A stretch of 34,489 bases of DNA, taken from NCBI GenBank assembly GCA_031274195.1, contig JAISQM010000013.1, positions 1 through 34,489 on the forward strand, in the 5' to 3' direction. The notes under the pieces were generated by a model that saw nothing but the letters and a program-made list of their open reading frames with translations, did not search any database and was not told the DNA's origin. Positions 8,109 to 13,975 of the stretch are shown here, piece after piece. Origin of the DNA: Eubacteriales Family XIII. Incertae Sedis bacterium. GTDB taxonomy: Bacteria; Bacillota; Clostridia; Peptostreptococcales; Anaerovoracaceae. The position numbers were made by a program, and so were the translations under genes. Each line of letters starts with the position of its first letter. The stretch's first letter is position 1.

Positions 8109-9139
8109 CAGAATTTCCTTTCTGTGTGTTCGATTACGACGCGCATCGTTCCGCCGCAAACCATGCCGTCCTCTTCGGCTGTGTCGGTCATATCCACGGT
8201 CACGATCTCGTATCCGCCTTCGCGGATGATGGTTCGCGCCCGTTCCATCACGCCGGATTCGGCGCAGCCGCCGCCGATCGTGTTGACCGTCCGGCCCTCG
8301 TAGGTCATCGCCATCTTCGCGCCCGTCTCTCGGGGCACGGAACCGTGCGTGGAGAGTATCGTGATGAGAGCATCCGCTTCGTCGCCGTGCGCTGCCAACC
8401 ACTCGATGATCTCGATATCGGCGGTTCGGCTTTCCGTCGCGCCGTGTTCCATGCGCTTCACCTGTATGATTTCGCTCAGGATGGATACGGAGATCTCCGC
8501 CGGCGTTACGGCGCCGATGCGCAGGCCGATTGGCGTATGCACGCGGTCGAGATCCTCCTTCGCGTAACCCCGTTCCTCCAATTGTTTCAGCACGATGGCG
8601 ACGCGCCGCTTTGATCCGATCATGCCTGTATAGACCGGGGAGACGCCGCGCAATACATCTTCAAGGCACTCGGTGTCGTGCTTGTGGCCGCGTGTCACGA
8701 TGACCACATAGTCCGTTTCGCGCACGCGGAGTCTGTCTGATACGCGGCTGAAATCATCGCAGATCACCTCGTCGGCCTCCGGGAAGCGCCCCGGATTTGC
8801 GTACATGGGTCGGTCGTCAAAGACGACGACATCGAAGTCGGTCAGCTTTGCCATCTTTGTCAAAGCCAAGGCGATATGTCCGCCTCCGAGGATGATTACG
8901 CGCGGTTTTGGCAGATAGCGCTCGACGACGATAAGCCCGGTTTCGTCCTCGATATGGCAGACGGGGCCGTCCGTGACCGCGACCGGATTCTCCGTGATCG
9001 CGCGCAACTTCGCCCACGCCTCGGAATTTCCCTCGCTGTATACGGTCTTTGTGATGCCGTCCGCGCCGTATCGCGTGAGCATGGCCGCTCGATGTCCGTC
9101 TTTCAATGCCTGAAGCAGGCTCGCGTAGGTTTCTTTCAT
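8108..9139 (-). CDS. XdhC/CoxI family molybdenum-hydroxylase maturation factor
   Basis: The protein has 343 residues from MKETYASLLQ. Residues ~80-200 form a Rossmann domain (VIILGGGHIALAL; later VYTGMIGSKRR), the XdhC C-domain type. The last ~95 residues are an XdhC_CoxI domain (STHGSVPRETGAKM, GGGCAES, DGMVCGGTM). The N-terminal ~75 residues resemble a degenerate first copy of that domain. XdhC proteins bind molybdenum cofactor and help insert the sulfurated form into xanthine dehydrogenase-type enzymes. No such hydroxylase lies in the window. The ORF track begins at a GTG that overlaps the AGGAG; the ATG 12 bases downstream is the better start, with 11 bases of spacing. Coupled to the DUF1015 gene downstream. 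Confidence 0.85.
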   Translation of the reverse strand: MKETYASLLQALKDGHRAAMLTRYGADGITKTVYSEGNSEAWAKLRAITENPVAVTDGPVCHIEDETGLIVVERYLPKPRVIILGGGHIALALTKMAKLTDFDVVVFDDRPMYANPGRFPEADEVICDDFSRVSDRLRVRETDYVVIVTRGHKHDTECLEDVLRGVSPVYTGMIGSKRRVAIVLKQLEERGYAKEDLDRVHTPIGLRIGAVTPAEISVSILSEIIQVKRMEHGATESRTADIEIIEWLAAHGDEADALITILSTHGSVPRETGAKMAMTYEGRTVNTIGGGCAESGVMERARTIIREGGYEIVTVDMTDTAEEDGMVCGGTMRVVIEHTERKF

Positions 9140-9179
9140 TGAAATATTCACTCCTGATCGGAATCATACGTTATCATGT

Positions 9180-9205
9180 CATGATTATATCATGATTATA
9201 TCATG
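9180..9205. repeat. 11-bp tandem repeat upstream of xdhC
   Basis: CATGATTATAT occurs twice in tandem, followed by a third CATG. On the minus strand this gives two TATAAT hexamers 11 bases apart, just before xdhC. No convincing -35 box is visible at the right distance. The repeat could be a -10 region that needs an activator, or an operator. Confidence 0.55.
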
Positions 9206-9257
9206 CCGAACCGCAGGTTACTATAATAAGACTCGATTCATTCAAAATTCTCAAAAC

Positions 9258-9286
9258 TTGATTTTAATCTGCCGCCGTGTTAAAAT
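9258..9286 (+). promoter_or_regulatory. Sigma-A-type promoter for rpoZ and possibly the ABC operon
   Basis: TTGATT and TAAAAT are separated by exactly 17 bases. The start point would lie ~75 bases before rpoZ. No terminator is seen between rpoZ and the ABC genes, so the transcript may continue into them. Confidence 0.65.
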
Positions 9287-9368
9287 TTCCCTACGTTGCG
9301 ATTCAAAAATGCAGATATCGTGATGTCAGCGGAGCAATATCAAGAAAGTGAAATGGGAAGGGGAGATT

Positions 9369-9593
9369 ATGTTACTGTATCCATCAATCAATGAAATCAG
9401 GAAGAAGGCGGACAGCCGCTATACGCTCGTCATATTGGCGGCAAAAAGGGCGCGAGATTTGATAGACGGGAAACCGAGGCTCATCGAGATGGAGAGTGCG
9501 ATACCCGCTTCTTTCGAAGATGAGAGCGAGATTCCCGTTTCTATCGCGGCCAACGAAATTGATAAGAATCTGATCACATATCGCAGAGATTGA
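9369..9593 (+). CDS. rpoZ: DNA-directed RNA polymerase omega subunit
   Basis: The protein has 74 residues. LYPSINEIRKKADSRYTLVI followed by AAKRARDLIDGK is the conserved omega core, and PVSIAANEIDKN is the second conserved block. Omega helps beta-prime fold and assemble into RNA polymerase. Between the blocks sits an acidic insert (ESAIPASFEDESE) of the kind seen in clostridial omega. The start MLLYPS is chosen over the longer ORF start because AAGGGGAG lies just upstream of this ATG. In many Firmicutes rpoZ sits between gmk and coaBC-priA; here it precedes an amino-acid ABC transporter, ~10 kb from priA. Confidence 0.88.
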   Translation: MLLYPSINEIRKKADSRYTLVILAAKRARDLIDGKPRLIEMESAIPASFEDESEIPVSIAANEIDKNLITYRRD

Positions 9594-9633
9594 CGCTCGG
9601 CGCATTGCGTGGCTACGGAGGGAGAAAGTAAAG

Positions 9634-10509
9634 ATGAAGAAAAAGATATGTGTGGCGTTGGCTGTGCTTTTGATCGCGGGTGTCGCTGTGTTTGCGGCGG
9701 GTTGCGGTGGCGACTCCGATAATTCGAGCACCGGAAAGACGACTGCGGACGAGGATACGTCGCTGAAGGATATACAGGATGCGGGTGTCTTGATTTTGGG
9801 TTGCGACGACGAGTTCCCGCCGATGGGATTTATCGATGAAAACGGCGAGTTGACCGGTTTCGACATCGACCTTGCGCGCGGTGTCGCGGAGCGCTTGGGC
9901 GTGCAGCTTGAGGTGAAAGCCATCGACTGGGGAAGCAAGGAATTGGAACTGCAAAACAAAAACATCGATGTGATCTGGAACGGCTACACCATCGACGCGG
10001 ATCGCAACGAACAGGTGGAGTTCACAAAACCCTATCTGAACAATGAACAGCTGTTGGTCGTGAAGGCCGATTCTGCCGTACAGGGCAAGGCGGATCTGGC
10101 GGACAAGGTCGTCGGCGTTCAGATAGACAGCGCGGCGGAGAAATTGGTGAACGGAGATGCCGCGTTCAGCGGTTCGCTGAAGGAAGTGCGCACGTATGAT
10201 GATTATCAGCAGGCGCTGATCGACCTGAAGAGCAGCGATCGGATAGATGCCGTGGCTGTGGACAAAATTCTCATCAACTATGTGATGTTGCAGGAACCCG
10301 GAACGTATCGGGTGCTGAGCGAGGCGTTGGGCGATGAGTATTACGGTATCGGTTGTCGCAAGGGTTCCATCTCGCTCAGAGAAGCCATCGACGAGGCACT
10401 CGATGAGATGCAGAAGGACGGAACCACCGACACGATTTGCGCGAAGTGGTTTGACAGCAATATCGTCGTGCGGGATGTGCCGAAGTTGATCCCAAGCGAT
10501 TTTGAATAG
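9634..10509 (+). CDS. Amino-acid ABC transporter substrate-binding lipoprotein
   Basis: The protein has 291 residues. The signal peptide ends with AAGC (Cys24), so the mature protein is a lipid-anchored extracellular receptor. The body is an SBP_bac_3 domain: DDEFPPMGFIDENGELTGFD at the first lobe, NIDVIWNGYTIDADRNEQVEFTKPY around the hinge, and ending with CAKWFDSNIV. This is the polar amino-acid (glutamine/cystine/arginine) class; the exact ligand cannot be told. GGAGGGAG precedes the ATG. It is the first gene of the transporter set and is followed by an intercistronic hairpin. Confidence 0.88.
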   Translation: MKKKICVALAVLLIAGVAVFAAGCGGDSDNSSTGKTTADEDTSLKDIQDAGVLILGCDDEFPPMGFIDENGELTGFDIDLARGVAERLGVQLEVKAIDWGSKELELQNKNIDVIWNGYTIDADRNEQVEFTKPYLNNEQLLVVKADSAVQGKADLADKVVGVQIDSAAEKLVNGDAAFSGSLKEVRTYDDYQQALIDLKSSDRIDAVAVDKILINYVMLQEPGTYRVLSEALGDEYYGIGCRKGSISLREAIDEALDEMQKDGTTDTICAKWFDSNIVVRDVPKLIPSDFE

Positions 10510-10532
10510 GCGCGGCACGATTACAATTCAAG

Positions 10533-10564
10533 GATTCAATCGAAACGATCATGGCGTTTGAATC
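10533..10564 (+). promoter_or_regulatory. Intercistronic stem-loop between binding protein and permease
   Basis: GATTC pairs with GAATC and AAACG with CGTTT around the loop ATCATGG, with a small bulge on the left arm. There is no T run, so it is unlikely to be a full terminator. Such hairpins after binding-protein genes often protect the upstream mRNA so that the receptor is made in excess over the membrane parts; that role is inferred. Confidence 0.5.
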
Positions 10565-10592
10565 GTAACCGAAGAATGAGGCAACACCGTTT

Positions 10593-11279
10593 ATGGATAT
10601 AGATTATCTGTCAGATACAATCGCATATATTGCCATGGGAGCGGGCGTCACGTTGAAGGTCTTTTTTGTGACGCTGATCTTCTCCATCCCTCTCGGCATC
10701 ATCTGCGCTTTGGGCAAGCTGAACAGGGCAAAGGCGCTGCGCGGGATTCCGGGCGCTCTGCTGCGCGGTATCTTAGGCGGCTATACGTGGATATTCCGCG
10801 GCACGCCTCTCCTGCTTCAATTGTTCTTTACCTATTACGGACTCGGCATTCTCAGCGGCGGGCGCATCGCGTTCAGTCCGGAGATGGCGGCCTATCTCAC
10901 CTTTGTATTCAACTACGCGGCCTATTTTACGGAGATATTCAGAGGGGGTATCCAGTCCATCGGCAAGGGGCAGTACGAAGCGGCAAAGGCTCTGGGCATG
11001 AATCCGTGGCTTACGATGAAGCGCATCATCCTGCCGCAGGCCGTCAAGATCATCCTGCCGCCCCTCGGCAACGAATCCATCAATCTCATCAAGGATACGG
11101 CGCTCTGCTCCGTCATCACGGTCACGGAGATACTCCGAAACGCCAATAGGGTCATGTCGAGGGATTTCAACATAAGCGCGCTCGTGATCGCCGCCGCGAT
11201 CTATCTGCTCATGACGTTTGTCGTCATTCAGGTATTTCGCAGATTAGAAAAGCGCTACGCGTACTATAACATCAGGTGA
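10593..11279 (+). CDS. Amino-acid ABC transporter permease (HisM/GlnP type)
   Basis: The protein has 228 residues with about five membrane segments. TWIFRGTPLLLQLFFTYYGL is the conserved block of polar amino-acid permeases, and the EAA loop that contacts the ATPase reads EAAKALGMNPWLTMKRIILPQA. Only one permease gene is present, so it probably works as a homodimer. The ribosome binding site is modest (GAGG, 11 bases before the ATG), in keeping with lower expression than the receptor. Its stop lies a few bases before the ATPase start. Confidence 0.9.
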   Translation: MDIDYLSDTIAYIAMGAGVTLKVFFVTLIFSIPLGIICALGKLNRAKALRGIPGALLRGILGGYTWIFRGTPLLLQLFFTYYGLGILSGGRIAFSPEMAAYLTFVFNYAAYFTEIFRGGIQSIGKGQYEAAKALGMNPWLTMKRIILPQAVKIILPPLGNESINLIKDTALCSVITVTEILRNANRVMSRDFNISALVIAAAIYLLMTFVVIQVFRRLEKRYAYYNIR

Positions 11280-11284
11280 CGGTA

Positions 11285-12049
11285 ATGGAAATTGTAAAGG
11301 CCGTAAAGCTTCATAAATATTTTGGCAAGCTGCACGTACTCAAGGGTGCGGATTTTTGCGCGAACAGGGGAGAGATCATCTCTGTAATCGGCCCATCCGG
11401 GTCGGGCAAAAGTACGCTGCTTCGTCTGCTCAATCACCTGGAAATCGCGGATAGGGGCAGCATCCGCATCGACGGTCAATATATCGCGAAGGAGAATGCA
11501 GAGGGTCGTTCCGAATACTTGAGCGGCAAGGAGGTTTTGAAGATATGCAGTAGGCTCGGCATGGTCTTTCAGGGCTTCAACCTCTTTCCGCACCGATCTG
11601 TGATCGAAAATCTCATGGAGGCGCCGATGATGGTCGCGGGTCTGTCCAAGTCGGTCGCCGCGGAAAAGGCAGAGGTTCTGCTCGGGAAGGTAGGTCTTAC
11701 GGATAAGAGGGACGCTTATCCGGGACAGCTTTCCGGCGGTCAGCAGCAGCGCGTGGCTATCGCGCGGGCGCTCGCCATGGATCCGGAGATCATGTTGTTT
11801 GACGAACCCACCTCCGCGCTCGATCCTGAGCTCATTGGCGAGGTGCTGAATGTTATTAAGAATTTAGCGGCGGAGGACATGACGATGATCATCGTGACCC
11901 ATGAGATGAACTTCGCACGCGAGATATCGGACAGAGTAGTCTTTATGGATGATGGCGCTATCCGGGCTACGGGGACACCGGATGAAATTCTCGTAAATCC
12001 AGACCACCCGAGGATACGCGCATTTTTGCAGAAGATCGTCCGCGCGTAG
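11285..12049 (+). CDS. Amino-acid ABC transporter ATP-binding protein (GlnQ type)
   Basis: The protein has 254 residues from MEIVKAVKLHKYFG. Walker A is GPSGSGKST (~36-44), the signature is LSGGQQQRVAIARAL, Walker B is IMLFDEPTSALD, and the switch histidine is in IIVTHEM. It energises import through the adjacent permease. The track start is a GTG overlapping the permease stop; I prefer the ATG nine bases later because AGGTGA sits five bases before it. A 10-20-residue insert before the Q-loop (ENAEGRSEYLSG) is within the range for the family. Confidence 0.9.
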   Translation: MEIVKAVKLHKYFGKLHVLKGADFCANRGEIISVIGPSGSGKSTLLRLLNHLEIADRGSIRIDGQYIAKENAEGRSEYLSGKEVLKICSRLGMVFQGFNLFPHRSVIENLMEAPMMVAGLSKSVAAEKAEVLLGKVGLTDKRDAYPGQLSGGQQQRVAIARALAMDPEIMLFDEPTSALDPELIGEVLNVIKNLAAEDMTMIIVTHEMNFAREISDRVVFMDDGAIRATGTPDEILVNPDHPRIRAFLQKIVRA

Positions 12050-12127
12050 ACTTTTTAAGTGCGTTAGGCTTGGGTTGCGTACCGGTCTCTTATTTTTCCC
12101 GGAATAGCGTCCCGAGGAGATGAGCAT

Positions 12128-12463
12128 TTGAAAAGCAAGATTATTGTCAAGAATCGATTCATTACGGCGTGTCTGGATCTGAACGAGATTTTATATGTGG
12201 CGAAAGAGTTGCGAAAAGTCATCGTGTATACGGATGAGAAGCAATACTGGGAATATTGCGTTATGGAACGGATTCTCGACCAGGCCGATGAGCGCATATA
12301 CCGTTGCCATCACAGTCTCGCGGTCAATATGGACAAGATACATGAGATCACCGGCGACGGGGTGATTCTCTGTGATGAGCGGGAACTGAACATGTGCCGT
12401 TCCGCGTTGCAGGGCACAAAAAAGGCATGGGGAAAATATCTCGAGATCGGAAGACATAGATGA
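12128..12463 (+). CDS. Stand-alone LytTR DNA-binding regulator
   Basis: The protein has 111 residues and consists only of a LytTR domain: EILYVAKELRKVIVYTD is the first strand pair, and RCHHSLAVNMDKIHEI is the conserved R-x-H-x-S-x-x-V-N motif that contacts DNA. There is no receiver domain and no membrane part. The start is TTG with GAGGAG eight bases upstream. It could regulate the transporter before it or act elsewhere; no direct evidence. Its last 36 codons are duplicated ~1.08 kb downstream, beyond the toxin-antitoxin pair. Confidence 0.85.
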   Translation: MKSKIIVKNRFITACLDLNEILYVAKELRKVIVYTDEKQYWEYCVMERILDQADERIYRCHHSLAVNMDKIHEITGDGVILCDERELNMCRSALQGTKKAWGKYLEIGRHR

Positions 12464-12571
12464 CAGAACCCACGTTTTTGTGTATAACTCCACTTTCGGC
12501 ACTTACAAAAAATAAAGAGACGAAGATTCGCTTAAATGCCGGTTTCTCTCTCGTTTTGAACCGCAAAAATT
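12354..12571 (+). repeat. Direct repeat, copy 1 (3' end of the LytTR gene plus downstream sequence)
   Basis: The first 114 bases match copy 2 at 110 positions by my count, without gaps. Next comes a block that differs between copies (53 bases here, 19 in copy 2), then 51 bases that match closely (including TTAAATGCCGGTTTCTCTCT). It covers the last 36 codons of the regulator and ~110 bases after its stop. Confidence 0.85.
12456..12487 (+). repeat. 32-bp exact repeat, copy A (after lytTR)
   Basis: These 32 bases are identical to a copy in front of trxA ~3.5 kb away. They overlap the LytTR stop codon and contain ATGACA and TATAA(C) at promoter-like spacing of 17 bases. In the trxA copy the next base makes the -10 a perfect TATAAT. 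Confidence 0.85.
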
Positions 12572-12630
12572 TCCATTTTGTGTTTGACCTTATGAGTCAA
12601 TTTATTGAGTCAAATTTTTAGAGATATCCA

Positions 12631-12658
12631 TTGATTTTCATGAGAATCAGTATATACT
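12631..12658 (+). promoter_or_regulatory. Promoter with palindromic operator for the toxin-antitoxin pair
   Basis: TTGATT and TATACT are 16 bases apart. Between and across them lies TGATTTTCATGAGAATCA, an 18-bp palindrome with one mismatched pair, centred on CATG. AbrB-type antitoxins normally bind such sites over their own promoter, so this is a likely autoregulatory operator. Two TGAGTCAA direct repeats 13 bases apart lie just upstream and may be extra sites. Confidence 0.6.
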
Positions 12659-12696
12659 ATCAGATAAGGTAAACCCTACTGAAAGGAGATGCGACA

Positions 12697-12960
12697 ATGC
12701 TTTTTAATACAGCCAAACTTATGTCAAAAGGGCAGATAACTTTGCCGATTGACATTCGACAAAAACTGAAATTGCAGACAGGTGACCGAGTTGCTTTGAT
12801 TTACGAAAACGATCGAGTTATCATGATGAACCCCGCCATATATGCTATGGAGAATTTTACCCAAGCTATGGAAGGGGAATGGGGAAAAGTGGGTATAAAG
12901 AGCGAGGATGACATCCTTGAACTTTGCCGTGAAGTTCGTGAGGAAATCGAAGGTAGATGA
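12697..12960 (+). CDS. AbrB/SpoVT-type antitoxin
   Basis: The protein has 87 residues. The N-terminal swapped-hairpin DNA-binding domain is clear: AKLMSKGQITLPIDIRQKL followed by GDRVALIYEND. The C-terminal half (ENFTQAMEGEWGKVGI and LCREVREEIEG) is the likely toxin-binding tail. GAAAGGAG precedes the ATG. It overlaps the PIN toxin gene by four bases (ATGA), the standard arrangement for a type II pair in which the antitoxin is made first and represses the promoter with the toxin. GC is lower than in neighbouring core genes. Confidence 0.85.
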   Translation: MLFNTAKLMSKGQITLPIDIRQKLKLQTGDRVALIYENDRVIMMNPAIYAMENFTQAMEGEWGKVGIKSEDDILELCREVREEIEGR

Positions 12961-13382
12961 AGAAAATCCTAATTGATACCAACATCCTTATCTCTGCGGC
13001 ATATTCAAGAAAAGGTCTGCCAAGGCAGGCATTTGATAAAGCTGTGTCATCATCACTTTATCGTTGCTTGATTTGTGAACAGACTCTTGAGGAGTTTTGG
13101 AGGATTGCCAATCGAAAATTCCCGGAGCGGATTGGTGATTTTGAGAGCTTCATGGCTCAAGCCTTGCTTTTGATGGAAGTTATTTCCGTATCTGCCGATG
13201 CTTATGATGCTGAGAAAGAGATCCGTGACATTAAAGACCGCCCGATTCTGCGAGCGGCTATTAGTGCAAGCGTGGATATTCTGCTTACGGGTGATAAAGA
13301 TTTTATCGAAAGCACGATAGAGAATCCCAAGATAATGAAAGCGGCGGAGTTCGTTACCCCTCGAAAACAGAACGAATCGTAA
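12957..13382 (+). CDS. PIN-domain toxin (VapC-like ribonuclease)
   Basis: The protein has 141 residues. The PIN acidic residues are visible: Asp7 in LIDTN, Glu45/46 in TLEEFWRIA, Asp94 in IKDRPILRAA and Asp113 in TGDKDF. This is the PIN subgroup usually annotated as a putative toxin of a toxin-antitoxin system. It would cleave RNA with magnesium and be neutralised by the AbrB-type protein upstream. The target RNA is unknown. All four acidic positions are present, so it is probably active. The pair sits exactly between two direct copies of the LytTR 3' end. Confidence 0.85.
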   Translation: MKKILIDTNILISAAYSRKGLPRQAFDKAVSSSLYRCLICEQTLEEFWRIANRKFPERIGDFESFMAQALLLMEVISVSADAYDAEKEIRDIKDRPILRAAISASVDILLTGDKDFIESTIENPKIMKAAEFVTPRKQNES

Positions 13383-13432
13383 TCGTTAAGCACTGTGGGA
13401 CAAAAGGGGACGTTAACTCCGTCAGACTGTGC

Positions 13433-13542
13433 GCGACGGGGTGATTCTCTGTGATGGGCGGGAGCTGAATATGTGCCGTTCCACGTTGCAGGGCACAAAA
13501 AAGGCATGGGGAAAATATCTCGAGATCGGAAGACATAGATGA
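13433..13542 (+). pseudogene. 3' fragment of a second LytTR gene
   Basis: This reads in the LytTR frame as DGVILCDGRELNMCRS and on to EIGRHR and a stop. It differs from the intact gene's C-terminus by two amino-acid changes and two silent changes. There is no start codon or 5' part; the sequence before it is unrelated. It is a truncated paralogue or a duplicated end. The mild, partly silent divergence suggests both copies were once functional or that the fragment came from a related gene. Confidence 0.8.
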
Positions 13543-13616
13543 CAGATTCTCTCGTCTTAATGCGACGACGATCCGCTTAAATGCCGGTTTCTCTCTCGTT
13601 TTGAACCGCAAAAATT
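13433..13616 (+). repeat. Direct repeat, copy 2 (after the toxin-antitoxin pair)
   Basis: This is the partner of the repeat at the end of the intact LytTR gene. Compared with copy 1 it has a 19-base segment in place of 53 bases, so it lacks the 32-bp promoter-like repeat. The two copies bracket ~0.86 kb holding only the toxin-antitoxin pair. Confidence 0.85.
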
Positions 13617-13621
13617 GCCAC

Positions 13622-13650
13622 TTGCAATTATGCGCTTAGTTTGATAAACT
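13622..13650 (+). promoter_or_regulatory. Possible promoter for the LRR-gene leader
   Basis: TTGCAA and TAAACT are 17 bases apart; each matches four of six consensus positions. The start point would fall just before the GGAGTGC stem of the structured leader. It is only moderately good and is supported mainly by its position. Confidence 0.4.
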
Positions 13651-13656
13651 GTATGA

Positions 13657-13905
13657 CATGGAGTGCCACACGGCGCACGTAGCGAGTTGTGCGGACGCCG
13701 CATTCCGAATCGGAGCGGCAGGCACGGAATCGGTAAACACGGAGAAAAGGCATGATCGTACGCGAAATCTCAACGGACAATTCATTCAAAAATGCGCAAA
13801 AATGGGGGGGGGTGCGGCCTAAGTAAGCCCTCCGAATCGCTATATATATCCCCGTATCGTGACGAACATTCAGAGCCGGTGATGGCTTCGGATGTTCGTT
13901 TTTTT
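13657..13905 (+). promoter_or_regulatory. Structured leader with terminator and G9 tract before the LRR gene
   Basis: This ~250-base stretch has no gene. Its start can fold as GGAGTGC/GCATTCC enclosing GGCG/CGCC and GCAC/GTGC. A run of nine G residues follows, and it ends in a strong terminator-like hairpin ~70 bases before the surface-protein ATG. The order promoter, folded RNA, terminator, gene is that of an attenuator or riboswitch. I do not recognise the aptamer; it lacks the hallmarks I know for c-di-GMP, cobalamin, SAM, TPP and T-box leaders. It may instead be a small RNA, or a decayed region ending with a terminator. Confidence 0.4.
13862..13905 (+). terminator. Rho-independent terminator upstream of the LRR gene
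   Basis: ACGAACAT pairs with ATGTTCGT, and the stem continues through wobble and Watson-Crick pairs to GAGCC/GGCTT around the loop GGTGAT, with one mismatch. Seven T residues follow. No complete protein gene lies between it and the toxin gene, so it either ends read-through or controls the LRR gene as an attenuator. Confidence 0.8.
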
Positions 13906-13975
13906 ATGTCGACCGCGATGAACGCCGATGTGGCGTGCGTCAGCGGTCGCTATTAGATTGAAAGGAAGGGTTGCG

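Noticed and set aside
8109-8402. N-terminal extension of the DUF1015 ORF (510-residue version)
   Set aside because: The extra ~98 residues are Arg/Asp/His-rich out-of-frame translation of xdhC; the conserved DUF1015 N-terminus begins at the ATG overlapping the xdhC stop.
12697-13382. Toxin-antitoxin pair as part of a larger phage or integrative element
   Set aside because: No integrase, relaxase or phage gene accompanies it; only the flanking direct repeats suggest movement.
13657-13860. Leader as a c-di-GMP, cobalamin, SAM, TPP or T-box element
   Set aside because: None of the conserved core sequences I know for these classes is present; kept only as an unidentified structured region.
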